Origin: Coriolopsis trogii
Taxonomy: Eukaryota > Basidiomycota > Agaricomycetes > Polyporales > Polyporaceae
Length of the DNA stretch: 64,000 nt
Direction: 5' to 3'
NCBI GenBank assembly: GCA_020543525.1
Contig: JAHYIO010000031.1
Coordinates: 1,364,001 to 1,428,000 of the forward strand
Shown here: in pieces, positions 49,264 to 64,000 of the stretch
Layout of the letters: each line of letters opens with the position of its first letter
How positions within the stretch are numbered: the stretch's first letter is position 1
Position numbers and translations under genes: made by a program
Notes under the pieces: model-generated
Seen by the model: only the letters and a program-made list of their open reading frames with translations
Database searches by the model: none
What the model was told of the DNA's origin: nothing

Positions 49264-49630
49264 CCTCAGGCGCATGCGAACCAAAATAACTGGACACAGG
49301 GAACCTCGGACATGTTTTGTGACGTGATTTATTGCTCAAATATTCTGTGTACTGATTGTGCGCTTCATCATAGATTGTATGTCCTAGTGTACTGCATAGT
49401 AATAGAGCTACACATACTCTGCGATCACAACCGAGGGCTGCAATTACCTTGGCTACGAGTAGCTGGAGGCACAGGGGTGGTGCATCCGGCAATACATGTT
49501 CTCATAGGTATATCATTATGACGTTCTTTCCCTCAGCTGACCTAAAAGTAGGCCGCTGTGAATCCCACTAACACATCGCGTTTTATAGACGAAGGTCGGC
49601 GCAGACTACACGCAAACCTCCCCCACCACC
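49264..49630. other. Intergenic between TCP11 and the MBL-fold gene
   Basis: A 367-bp same-strand spacer, visibly richer in A+T than its neighbours, with no supported gene. Confidence 0.5.
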
Positions 49631-50536
49631 ATGTCGGACCTTCCCGCCCCTGTACCCAACCAACCATACTGTCTGGTGTCTGCACTCGAAGCCGGCTTCG
49701 TCGAACTTCCACTCGCCTACATCATCGACACTGCGCAACCTGATGAGCAGCAGAACCTCCCCTCGCTCGCCTTTCTCCTCCGCCACTCCAAGTCGAACGA
49801 AACGTTCGTCTTTGACCTCGGAATCCGTAAGGATTGGCAAGAGAAGCTCACACCCGCCTACCTCGAGCGCATACGGCACATGACCTTCAAAGTCGCCGTC
49901 CCCGAGGACGTCGCCGACGCACTCGCGAAGGGCGGGCTCACGCCCACTGACATCGACTACGTCTGCTTCTCGCACATTCATTTCGACCACATCGGCGACC
50001 ATGCGCCCTACACAAAGGCGACGTTCCTCGTCGGAGGTGACGCGCGGCCGCTCGTCGAAAATGGGTACCCGCACGACGTGGGCTCGCTGTACGACGCTCA
50101 GCTCGCGCCTACCGACGGGCGCACGCGCTACCTGGACACACAAGCTCCCGAATGGCACGCGCTAGGCCCGTTCCCGCGCGCGTTCGACTTCTTCGGGGAC
50201 GGGAGTCTGTACATTGTTGATGCGGGTCCAGGGCATGTCGCCGGGCATGTGAACGTGCTCGCGCGGACGTCGGAGGACGGAGGATGGATCTACCTCGCGG
50301 GCGATAGTGCGCACGACCGGAGGCTGCTCACCGGGCAGGGGAAGATCGCGAGGCACGACGTGTTTGGGTGCGCGCATCGGGACATAGACGCTTCGGAGCA
50401 GCATCTGAAGAGGATCAGGACGCTGATGGAGACGTACCCGAGGGTGAGGGTGTTGCTTGCGCATGACGTGCCGTGGTATGAGTTGTGTAGGCCTAGGGGA
50501 CAGGGTTTCTGGCCGGATACGATCGACACGTTGTGA
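49631..50536 (+). CDS. Metallo-beta-lactamase-fold hydrolase, lactonase-like
   Basis: An intronless gene of 301 codons, rare in this window. The metal site is complete: HIHFDHIGDH (HxHxDH, about residue 117-122), GPGHVAGH (third His), AGDSAHD (Asp bridging the two metals), and LLAHDVPWYEL (last His). The N-terminus (MSDLPAPVPNQPYCLVSALE) leads into the beta-sheet FVELPLAYIIDTAQPDEQQN and FVFDLGIRKDWQEKLTPAYL. The overall form is like the AHL-lactonase/YtnP group of quorum-quenching hydrolases, and also like many fungal hydrolases of unknown substrate. No signal peptide. The lack of introns sets it apart from neighbours and could mean gain by retroposition or transfer, but the codon use by eye (strong C/G third positions) is like the host. 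Substrate not known. Confidence 0.9.
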   Translation: MSDLPAPVPNQPYCLVSALEAGFVELPLAYIIDTAQPDEQQNLPSLAFLLRHSKSNETFVFDLGIRKDWQEKLTPAYLERIRHMTFKVAVPEDVADALAKGGLTPTDIDYVCFSHIHFDHIGDHAPYTKATFLVGGDARPLVENGYPHDVGSLYDAQLAPTDGRTRYLDTQAPEWHALGPFPRAFDFFGDGSLYIVDAGPGHVAGHVNVLARTSEDGGWIYLAGDSAHDRRLLTGQGKIARHDVFGCAHRDIDASEQHLKRIRTLMETYPRVRVLLAHDVPWYELCRPRGQGFWPDTIDTL

Positions 50537-50749
50537 AGGTGAAAGACGGCGGACGGATTGCGCCGCGAATGTCAGGTACAGGTCTACGGCAGGGTTCGTG
50601 TAATATGTTGATTATTCGTGTACTGCATAAAGTCCCAGCAGTCCACATCAATCGTAATAAGGGTCCTATCAAGTGCATCCCAATTCGGGTCCGATGTAAG
50701 GAGGAGGTTCGAGTGAGCACAAGCACAAAAGCCTCGAAACTCTGACTTG

Positions 50750-52770
50750 TCACAGGTCAAGTAGCGAGATAAGCTTGTCAAACCTCGGGGTGCCCAACCC
50801 AGTCACCTATACACCATGTCAGCGTCACACCCTAACACGGTCCCACAAGACACACACCGGGTCCCATCCCTCAACCGCCTTGATCGTGTGCACCTCATCC
50901 GTGGAACAGGTCCTCGAGCTATTCCCCTGCGTGATGTCCGTCAACGCCTTGAATCCTTCGGAGTACAGCCACGGATTCAAGAAACCCATTGGCGAACGCC
51001 CTTGAGCCAACAGGCGGTCATTGAGGAGTGCAATGATGCTCGCCACGGTCGGGCTGGACGCGCTGGTCCCATAGATTTGATAGAACGCTTGCCCATAGAT
51101 GATGAATTTGTCCGCTTTGGCCGCGATGTCTGGGAATGCACGCCCACTCGCATTGAACCGCCCCGCGTTCTCGCTGCCAAGCGCGGTGAGGTAGGCCTCG
51201 ACAGCCGCATCTTGGTAAGAAGGACGCGGGAAGTAGTTGGAGAAGCCGCCGCCGGAGCCGGTCCATCCCTCCTCGGGCTCGAAATCTTGTGTGCCACCGA
51301 CGGAGGTGACGCTGATAGAGAATGAGCACCAAAGGATTGTTCTGAGGTAGAGGGTACGGAGCAGAGGACGTACTATGGACAGTTGGAGGGGAACATAGGC
51401 CTAAACTGAGTCGAAGTTGCAGTGCTGCAACCAGCGGCACCGTCACCGGAGGCGAATAGGATTGTCGTGCCGCGGGCACCCAGTTGGGCGTATGCATTGC
51501 ACAGTTTCCTGGACAGTCAATCAGTCAGCAGAGGATTCCAATGACTACTAGTTACGTACTGCGCAAGTGCAGGCGAGATGGCATCCTCATTGAGTGCATA
51601 GCTGTTGGTGAGGACCAATGGTGGGTTCTCCAGAGACAGCAGATAGTTTGCCTCATCGAGGAAACCGCCCAAGTCGCCGTCCTGATTGTCTATGCCGATG
51701 AAGTAGTAGGTGACGTTTACACCCGTGGCGAGGCCAACTGTGTATTGTATGTCGAGTTCCTGTATCGCAAACAGTTAAATCTTCAGACACACGCAGACAG
51801 CAGTCAACGCACCCCTTCTGAGACTGACGGTGCATTTTGATCGTTCTGGCCCCCATCGATGCCGACGGAAGTGAAATTGGTCTTTGGGTCCATATCGGGG
51901 CGATATCTCTTTAGGAAGGCTTCCAGGAAGGAATAATGAGCGCCATTCCCGAAGAAACCGGTGACACCGAGTGAGTTCGTTTTCTGCGTTGCAGGCGTAA
52001 GCGGGATCTGGTAAAGGTCCTGCAGACACGCAGGAGTGGTCCCGTTGGCGCACGTGGTAGACGCATCGCGGGACACAAACTCGTGGAATGAACGTCTCTT
52101 CCTGTTTGCGACAGAGAGATCCGCATGAGTTGGGAACCTGCAACGCTTTAGTCAACGTATGCGCCCAATGCTGTTCATGAGGAATCATACAACACAGTCG
52201 GATGTACGAGGTCTACATGACCCTGGAGAACATCCGGGAGCGAGTAGGAGAGTGTGCGAATGACCTCCTTGCCAGTGTCTTGATGAACGAACGTAGTGAA
52301 ATTGGTATTGAACAGAGAGTTTGCTTTGCTAACGGGAACCTGGATGTTTATCCAATCACCCGCTGGAGAAAGAGTCGTGGCTTGGAGCGCATTTGCTTGC
52401 AACCAAGAGTTCACGGCATCCTTGGTAGTAGAGCTCGGAGTGACCAATGTCTCTACCTATCCATGACACGTATTATTTAAATGACCATCGTAACAATACA
52501 ATTGATGAAACGACGTGCCTCATGCTTCGAGAGATGCTGGCCATACTTGGCGGACGCAGGGTCGCTCACACTGTACAGTGCATCAACGATACCTTTCTCA
52601 TCAGGTTGCACAAGGGCAAGGCGAAGGCTGATCGTCTTCTCCGGTGCAGCAGGGCCGATACTTGTGTACCCCAGCGGGATGCTATGCTTGCTCTCGTGAA
52701 CTCGAAAGTTTGCCAATGGGGTGGCGTGAACAAGTCCCAGGTAGATGAAGGCAACCAGGGAGCTTCTCAT
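50750..52770 (-). CDS. Secreted sedolisin (peptidase S53, tripeptidyl-peptidase-like)
   Basis: The start at 52770 (MRSSLVAFIYLGLVHATP) is a signal peptide; an upstream in-frame ATG at 52845 would extend it. The pro-domain follows (HESKHSIPLGYTSIGPAAPE, LVQPDEKGIVDALYSVSDP, YGQHLSKHE, SWLQANALQATTLSPAGDWI). After the processing region (NRKRRSFHEFVSRD) the protease domain shows TPACLQDLYQIPLTPATQ, VTGFFGNGAHYSFLEAFLKR, ELDIQYTVGLATG (catalytic Glu and Asp), LFASGDGGAAGC (oxyanion Asp) and IYGTSASSPTVASIIALLND (catalytic Ser). Calcium-site Asp residues are in ALTDITQGNSS and GWDPVTGLGTP near the end. All sedolisin active-site residues are in place. Such acid proteases release tripeptides outside the cell. 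Several short introns; length about 565 aa. A TATATA at 52866-52861 lies 91 bp upstream. Confidence 0.92.
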
Positions 52771-52860
52771 GACAAGGAATACAGGAAGAACTAGAGGTGT
52801 GGCAAGAGGTCCCCGGAGAACTCCAAGAAGTACAGAGGATGCCATCGTTCTCAGCTGCTC

Positions 52861-52866
52861 TATATA
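52861..52866 (-). promoter_or_regulatory. TATA-like box of the sedolisin gene
   Basis: TATATA on the minus strand, 91-96 bases upstream of the ATG at 52770. Confidence 0.45.
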
Positions 52867-53582
52867 TCGGGCGGGGAGCAACGGCGACGTTGAGAGGCGT
52901 GTGCCCATATCCGAGTCTTCGCGCTTCCTTGCAAGCGGTGATGAGTAGGTCTATTCCTGATCATAGCATCCGGGCCTTTGTTTGTTTTCGGCGGATAGAG
53001 TAAGTAGCCAGAACAACGCGGAGCTATCGAGAGAAGTTACTTACAGCATGCCGTAACAAGCATACTACAGAATAACATGCGGTAGTATCTTCGGTCCTCG
53101 TGAGAGTTCGTGCGTTTCCCGGGGGTGGGGGGCTGGGCTTGAGACTGGGTTGAGATGTCAGTGAAGGCGAGTAATAGCCTGGCGATTCTGATAGGCCCGA
53201 GTCTATGGTTCTCAGCTCCATGGAGGTTCAGGCGTGCTTACACAAGGCTCTCTCGCCTTCCGCGCATGCTTGACCATCCCCTACATAGTCGTATACGTAG
53301 GTGAAACTTTCGGCTTAGCTCGTGAGTATACAAACTTGGAAAGCTGGGCAGTGCATTCGACGCTTGTGCCGCCTGGAAATGGGGAAGCGAGATAGAAAGC
53401 ATGAAGTACGTTTGGTTATTAGGCTCAGCGCGAACAAATGGGGGAAGGAGACAAATATCGAGCCAGAAGTCCCGAGGCGGAGCGAGATGTCCGAGTCCAA
53501 GCGCTGATACATTGTGCTGACTAACGCCCACCTCGTCAGTGACCGGTGGGGGCAAGGGGGTTCAAAGCGACGACCGAATCGC
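52867..53582. other. Intergenic between the sedolisin start and the end of the GH5 gene
   Basis: About 715 bp holding the sedolisin promoter and the GH5 3' flank. No gene is supported. Confidence 0.5.
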
Positions 53583-55850
53583 TCACAACGACGGGCGTGT
53601 TTGGTCAGCGCTCGTAGTCAATGCTACAGTGGTGGAATCTACGACGCTCGTGGCGTCAGTTGCGGTGGACGTGGCGAGGTTGGTAGACGCAACCACGGTC
53701 GACGAGGCAATGTCGGAGGTGGGCGTAGTAGCAACGCTCGTCGTGGATGTCGATACGGAGTCCGTGGCAGAAGCGGAGGCGGTGGTACTCGTCGAGACTG
53801 TCGTGCTCGTGTAAGTCTTGCCAACGTAGGGTGCGCAGACCTCGGGGTCATGCAACTTTGAGGGATCTTTTGTGAGGAACCCGAGCCTGACGCCCTCAAG
53901 GTACGACCTGATAGTGTTCCACAATGGGTCGGCGAGTCAACAATCGTTTCCTCAAGATAATGGTAAAACGTACCACTGGCGAGCTTCACCATTTGCAAGC
54001 TCGGAAGTCTCTGTCTTGAAGTTCCAGAACTATCACGCAATGAGACTCACGTTTGTGCGAATGCAAGGGAGACAAACTAACGAGCCATCCACGGCCCTGG
54101 GAGTACATGAGCTTCTGAGCATCAGCCCACTTGTAGAGGAACTCGTCGGAAGCGTTGAACTGTGTAGGGAGAGCCCATTCGCCGAACCAAAGTGGAGCGT
54201 TGCCGACAGTGGCATCATTCTGTACCCGCTGCAGATTGCATATACTGATCATGTAGGCCTCTTCGTTCGCATCAGCAACGCCCTGGTGGTGAGTGAGTAC
54301 GAGGGGGACCCAATGTAGAGCGTGTCACCAACACCGAAGCTGTAATAAAGATGGTTGTCGTATGCCATGGGACCGTTGGCAACATCCGCAGGATTAGCCG
54401 GGTCGTTGTACTGCCAATTGACATCCATGAAGCTGTGACCCATCATGGTCAATGTAAAGTCTGGTAAAGGGAAGGGTTCGCACTCACTTCGCAACCAGAG
54501 GTTCCTTCTGCTTCCTAGATGGCTTGAAAGCAAGATCAAAGTCCAGTGTACGACTGAGTTCAACAAGGATAGGAACAGAGGCAACGAGAGCAGCCTTCAC
54601 GTCAAGCCCCAGCAGATCTGAACCGCCGACAGCGGCAGTGATCCCGGCGGTTACGTTCGTCAAGGACAGCGACAGGTTGACGTCGAGGTCGAGGAATGGC
54701 TTGCCGATACCAAGGATGAACTCCACGGTACGGATCGTCTCGACGAAGCTTTTCTGGACTGTTTGAACGAGGTCAGTGAGATGAACAACATATCATGCGC
54801 GGGCAACACGTACAGCCACCATATCCAGGGGTCTGCGTAGCGTCCATGATGGGCTCATTGACAGCCTGAATGGAGAACACCGACTCAAAGTTGGGATCGA
54901 GGTGAGATATGGCTGTCATGACTGCTGTCCAGACGAGGGCGCGTTCATAGTTGAATGGCGTCTAGAGGGTGATAAGGACTCATTTAGGTTCGATTCATAA
55001 GGACGAAGTATGAACATGACTCACATAGAACTGGACATCATCAGTGCATTGGCCCGCAAAGGCCTGATTCGCAGTCTGGACACCAGGAGGTGCATGGTGA
55101 TCAAGAATTACAGCCATACCAGCATCCTTGAGTATCTTGACACCTCGTTGCTGTTGGTTCGAAGTATTCATGAGCAAATACTAGTATATTCCTATATTGA
55201 CTGATCAGAAGCTGACGAGATGTGAGATACCGCCACGAGCGTAGAATTCGGTTTTGCGATTCACAAGACGTTCGACTATCCAGTAACCAAGCTGTTCCGG
55301 CGAGGAGGGTATCAGTTCGCATGAGGCAACAGCAGGAAGACTGGGTGTGCGTACAGGTATACGGACTGTGTTGATGCCCACCGCTTTGAGTGCATCCACG
55401 TCCTTTTGTGTGAAAAATGTCGACCTGGCAAGTGGTGTCAGGGTCAGGCACTAGAAGGTTGAGGTCAATCCAAAATAACGCACCAATGTTTGTCGAACAC
55501 TGCATCGGCAGTCTCTGGATGCGCTTTGACAAGCGAACTGAAGGGTGGCACAGCATTAATTTCCTTCCAATACGGACCCATAAACGACAAACACTACTCA
55601 CAATTCGGACCCGATGCAGTTTTGGCAAGAGCCGCATATCTCTCCTCCCATTTCGGTCCATTCTGAAGCGGCAGTTGATGAGCATGGGCAACGAGTACCT
55701 TGTGAAGACACACGCACCTTGGGGGAGAATCCACGGCTCCAGAACGAGCCAACCACCAAGGTTGACCCCATATATTTTTTCGGGGATGGCTGCTGCCGCG
55801 CGGCCGAGCAAGACTGCAGCAACGATTCCGACTGAGAACGACACTCGCAT
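53583..55850 (-). CDS. Secreted glycoside hydrolase family 5 (glucan 1,3-beta-glucosidase-like) with Ser/Thr-rich tail
   Basis: The start at 55850 (MRVSFSVGIVAAVLLGRAAA) is a signal peptide, followed directly by IPEKIYGVNLGGWLVLEPWI. Then come EWTEMGGEICGSCQNCIGSE (Cys-rich insert), FVKAHPETADAVFDKHW, KDVDALKAVGINTVRIP, LGYWIVERLVNRKTEFYARG, AGMAVILDHHAPPGVQTANQ, FAGQCTDDVQFY, VFSIQAVNEPIMDATQTPGY (acid/base Glu in NEP), MAYDNHLYYSFGVGD, APLWFGEWALPTQFN (nucleophile Glu in GEW), FWNFKTETSELANGEARQW and SYLEGVRLGFLTKDPSKLHD. Both catalytic Glu are present. After PEVCAPYVGKTYTSTTVS comes about 75 residues of Ser/Thr/Ala, likely O-glycosylated. About ten short introns. In fungi such enzymes trim wall beta-glucan; exact linkage is not shown by sequence. 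Confidence 0.88.
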
Positions 55851-56641
55851 GTTGCAAAGGGGGTAAACCAAAGGTGGGCCGCGCAAAGGATGAGTAAACG
55901 AAAGGAGAAAGCGAAGGGCGAGGATGGGGGAACCTCGCTCTCGAAGGCCTGGGCTCTTATATGTACCATGACTAGAGCGAATTTGCGGCCAGGAGGTCAC
56001 AAATGTATGTTGGTACGTACCTTAGGCGTTAGCGGACTATCGGGTCCGGAGTGTTTCACTACGGTTTGGCCAATCAGCGGGCCTTAGGAGACCTTCGAAC
56101 CATCAAATTACGAGGGAAATAGACAAGTGCTTGGCTGTTGTTGAGGGCATAACATGCGCTCGAGCATGGTCTGGATGGCGATAGAGTGATGGCAAGCGCA
56201 AAACGTCGGACACGCCCGCGTCTCATCAGCGCGCAGAAGGGCGGCAGCGACACACGGGACACGGTCAACTGATCTCGTCTTCTTGTCACTGACGACCACA
56301 CATCCGTTTGCTGAACCTCCTGAGCTGCTCGAATACCGGACTTGACGGATGCTTTACGGAACGACGCGTCTGCCCCCGTCGCGGACCGTGTTCTTCACCG
56401 TTTCTGGCCTGGCATGAGTCCTCGAATGCCGTCAACTCCCCGCGTCGCCGTGTTGTGCAGCGACGATGACGGCGACGAAGAACCCGCCGTACTCGTCATG
56501 TGAAGCGTCCATGCTGCGAGGAGCAGAGACAAGAACGTCCTCTATTTTTACAGAAACGTCACCTCTGCTGCCGATGTCCATACATGCGGCCCGTATAGTC
56601 GACTACGGGCGACCGTGAGCTGTGGCGGGACGCATTCCCGA
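55851..56641. other. Intergenic between GH5 and the end of SMC3
   Basis: About 790 bp. An ATATAAG on the minus strand near 55957-55963, about 105 bp upstream of the GH5 start, may be its TATA element. No gene is supported. Confidence 0.45.
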
Positions 56642-61391
<4,750 letters not shown>

Positions 61392-61652
61392 GTCGTGGGT
61401 CGCCCGTATCCGGGGCAGATTCCCGAGCTAAGGTAGCGTCGAAAGGATGTGGCCTCAGTAGTAGCGACAGAGGACGACGAGTGGGAGGCTGAGCATTGGC
61501 AGCAGACAAGACAAGCAGTGGCTCGAAGACAGGGACAGAGTGTGACGGGAACGCGTTACGAACGCGTCAGTCACATACAGACGCCCGGTCACCCTGCGCG
61601 TGCCCGAGTGACGAGCGGCGACCAGCTCAGGTTGTCGGCCCACGTCCGCGAG

Positions 61653-63113
61653 ATGCTGTTCTCCTCCTCCCTCCCTTGTCGATCGTCTCTTCGTCTCTTC
61701 GCCCGCTCATCTCTCTGGTCGCTGTCTCGCACCTACTCTGACTCTGCCCAGTTGCCACCTCTGACAGAATGGCGCAAAACCTTCCCGTCTTTCTCAGTGT
61801 CACGCCGGGAACGTGTATTCCTCAAAAACCTTGAAGCTGCTCGGGCGGTCTCCCAAGCCTTCCTCAAGCCTGGATCATGCCACAAAGAAGGTGACATTGT
61901 GATTGAGGCATTCCCTGGTATGTCCGACATGTCCTGCTAGCACCGTATTCCTATTGACCGAGGGACCAGGTCCTGGCGTATTGTCGCGTGCTTTGCTCGA
62001 GTTGCCTGCTTCCTCCTTGCGCAAGCTCATAGTCTTAGAAGATGATGAAGGCTATCTCAAATACTTGCAGGTGAGTACATCGACACTGTCTACAGGCCCT
62101 CCGAAGCTCATATACTCAGCCCCTTGCTGAAGCGGATCCCCGTCTGACGGTCGTGCCAATGTCTGGACATAGTTGGGAAACATATAGTCACTTAGAAGAA
62201 CACGGCTTGCTCAAGGACGTCGTAGCCGGCAACTGGGAAGAAAACTCCTGTGAGCCTCTATCCTCTCTTCTCATGATGACCCGTCACTCACCCTTCGCAA
62301 GTTCCGAACCTACGATTTGTGGCACATTTACCTCACAACGTCAGGGGAGAGCAGCTCATAGCACAGCTATTCCGATGTATACCCGAGAGGTCCTGGCTGT
62401 TCCAATACGGTCGTGTCCCTATGCATATCCTTATGAGTGACTATGTGTGGCAGGTACGCACTTTCTCCATTCACTCAACGTCCATCTCGTCATGTAATGC
62501 ACACGCACAGCGACTAACAGCGAACATCGGGACTCTGAAACGATGCAAACTATCCGTCATTGGCGAGGCAGTCGCAGATACTACGGATGCGCTTGATCCG
62601 CTCGTCCTTGCGCCATACGAAGACCACTTCTACCCTCCTGCTCCAGTTGGTAGAGCAGCTGGCCTCACAAGGAAGCCTGGCCAACCCATGCGTGCCGTCA
62701 CTTCAATACCGTATGCAGAGCAAGTCATACAGAGGGGCCAAACAGACCAATGGGACTATGTCCTGCGGAGATTATTTGTTCTCAAGAACACCCCGCTCAA
62801 GAAAGCGCTGGAGTAGGCCGACTCTGTCCTGCCACCGTCTGCCATTACTTATCCTTTCTTTCAGCTCCTTAGCACCTGGTGCGAGGTCGCTCATCGACCC
62901 CTTGACAAGCACAAGTGTGCCCTTGGCACAGCGTGTCAATGTCACCAAAAAGGTTCGCGACTTGAATGTCTCGGACTGGGCACTGGTATTGCGTGCATTT
63001 GACAAATGGCCATTCAAGCCTACGGTATGCTCTCATCGAGGTCTGCTCAACTGCTTTACGTCTAACGATAATTTCAGGACCTTATGATTGACTCCATATT
63101 CAGTAGTGATTGA
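61653..63113 (+). CDS. Mitochondrial transcription factor B / rRNA dimethyladenosine transferase-like (Mtf1 type)
   Basis: ATG 61653 gives a mitochondrial-type leader rich in Ser, Arg and Leu (MLFSSSLPCRSSLRLFARSS), then RRERVFLKNLEAARAVSQAF. The SAM-fold motif I reads VIEAFPGPGVLSRALLELPA across the first splice, then KLIVLEDDEGYLKYLQ, LTVVPMSGHSWETYSHLEEH, LRFVAHLPHNVRGEQLIAQL, SWLFQYGRVPMHILMSDYVW and LTANIGTLKRCKLSVIGEAV. The order follows the KsgA/Dim1/TFB family, but motif IV, normally NLPY/F, reads HLPHNV, so methylation of rRNA is doubtful and a role as Mtf1-like mitochondrial RNA polymerase factor is favoured. The C-terminus ends LRAFDKWPFKPT, intron, DLMIDSIFSSD at 63113. About seven exons. 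Its start lies 261 bp from that of SMC3 on the other strand. Confidence 0.8.
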
Positions 63114-63224
63114 TGTACCTCGGAGTTGATCGTACTCAGTCGATCTATACCATGTCAGATTGAGAGATATGAGAACAGGCCACCACGCATGAAACCTACA
63201 AATACAAGAACACCTAGGACACGT

Positions 63225-64000
63225 TAGTCGGCACTCATAGCTAGTTGTCGCCTCTGAGGCTCTGGCGAATCTGGCCATTCAATCGGCTCCTACTCATCAT
63301 CAGCAAACATCGCGTGTACTACGAGACGCAACTCACATCGTCATCCCCATCCACTTGCGTCTCCTCAAGTTGTGTCGGCTCGTCGTCGACTTGCGTGTCG
63401 CCACCAATGGGCTGACTATCCTCCATCTCGACATCGGCTTGCGAGTCCTGCTGCGTCTCCTGTCCCGTCGCCGGCTCAGACTCCTGCTCCTGAGACTCGC
63501 AGGCAGGCGTGCCCTTGCTCTTCCGCGCAAGCGCAGGCACCTTCTTGTCCGCTAGTTGTGCGGGAGGCAAGCCGAAAAGGGTCGTTTGGCGTCCACCCTC
63601 TTTCTTCTCCTTGCCCTTCCCTTTGAGTGTTCCTGTGCCACAAAAAGGGTTAACGTCTCTTCCAGCAACCGCAGTTAAATACATACGCTTGCCCTTGTCA
63701 GCTTCAGCAGCGTCAACCTTGGTAAAGAAGCTCTCGCTCTTGTGGAGGGACTTGTTCATGTCCGCGCTCCGCGAGAACGGATTCCGGTTGGTGTCGGCCG
63801 CAGGTTTTCGCGCAAAGGGGTTGCTCCCTGCGCGGGGTGCCACAAGTGTATCAGAGGGGGCAATGTTCGGTTGTCTATCTGGAACAGCACCACTTACGGG
63901 GTTGCGGTGGGCCTGCCCTCGCAGTCAACGCCGGCTCTCCGCCACCAAACGCACGCCTCTTCGCCGTTGTATCGCCCGCAGGCGAGTCGCGGTCGCGCGC
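63225..64000 (-). CDS. Unrecognised charged protein, 5' part beyond the window
   Basis: Only the C-terminal part is present. Exons, 5' to 3': from 64000 to about 63900 ([20 protein letters not shown], then [12 protein letters not shown]), about 63829-63692 ([39 protein letters not shown]), about 63632-63338 ([40 protein letters not shown], then an acidic Gln/Glu/Asp tract ending VDGDDD), and a last exon [20 protein letters not shown] with stop at 63227-63225. The joins keep frame with GT..AG borders. QTTLFGLP resembles a PCNA-interacting (PIP) or related clamp motif, and SESFF with FTK is typical of replication/repair tails, but no enzyme domain is in view. It may be the tail of a DNA replication or repair protein; I cannot name it. 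Ends 111 bp from the end of the Mtf1-like gene. Confidence 0.6.

Noticed and set aside
62643..62675. GTTGGTAGAGCAGCTGG, similar to a tRNA D-arm
   Set aside because: It is inside the coding sequence of the Mtf1-like gene, with no acceptor stem or T-arm at the right distance.

Overview
The window is nuclear DNA of a filamentous basidiomycete, most likely an Agaricomycete. Almost every gene is cut by several introns of about 45-65 bp with GT..AG borders and CTNAC-like branch points. Proteins are of fungal type throughout (Set9-type H4K20 methyltransferase, nucleolar FKBP, Zn-type ALA dehydratase, sedolisin). Genes sit on both strands with short spacers and no operons. The species cannot be named from the sequence alone. 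No tRNA, rRNA, CRISPR array or virus-derived gene was seen.

Layout, left to right. 1-5 kb: the 5' part of a TRP-like/flavin-carrier membrane protein (minus), a non-autonomous hAT-like DNA transposon with intact ends, and a decayed epoxide hydrolase gene. 5.7-17 kb: housekeeping genes: UGP1 (minus), ribosomal protein eS8 (plus), a long Set9-type histone methyltransferase (plus) and chaperonin CCT6 (minus). 17.8-19.5 kb: two EthD-domain paralogues, tail to tail. 20.4-28.4 kb: APC1 (minus), and a short-chain dehydrogenase (plus) reading away from its promoter. 28.4-32 kb: gene-poor, with possible decayed coding pieces.

32-39 kb: a run of minus-strand metabolic genes: an FAD/NAD-binding oxidoreductase, an SDR whose catalytic Tyr reads as His, and a MetX-like alpha/beta hydrolase. 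39.5-49.3 kb: nucleolar FKBP, ARPC4, a FIT/SCS3 lipid-droplet protein, HEM2, an orphan four-helix membrane protein and a TCP11-family protein. 49.6-56 kb: a metallo-beta-lactamase-fold hydrolase and two secreted enzymes (sedolisin protease, GH5 glycosidase). 56.6-64 kb: cohesin SMC3, an Mtf1/TFB-type mitochondrial methyltransferase-fold protein, and the 3' part of an unrecognised charged protein.

Most genes are core cell functions (translation, chaperonin, cell cycle, cohesin, actin, heme, UDP-glucose) mixed with variable enzymes. They do not form an evident pathway cluster. The clearest signals beyond routine annotation are the hAT-like element with its eight-copy subterminal palindrome, the adjacent epoxide hydrolase pseudogene with three separate lesions, the SDR Tyr-to-His change, and a repeated motif in the Set9 tail. 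I did not find evidence for a wholly new multi-gene system.
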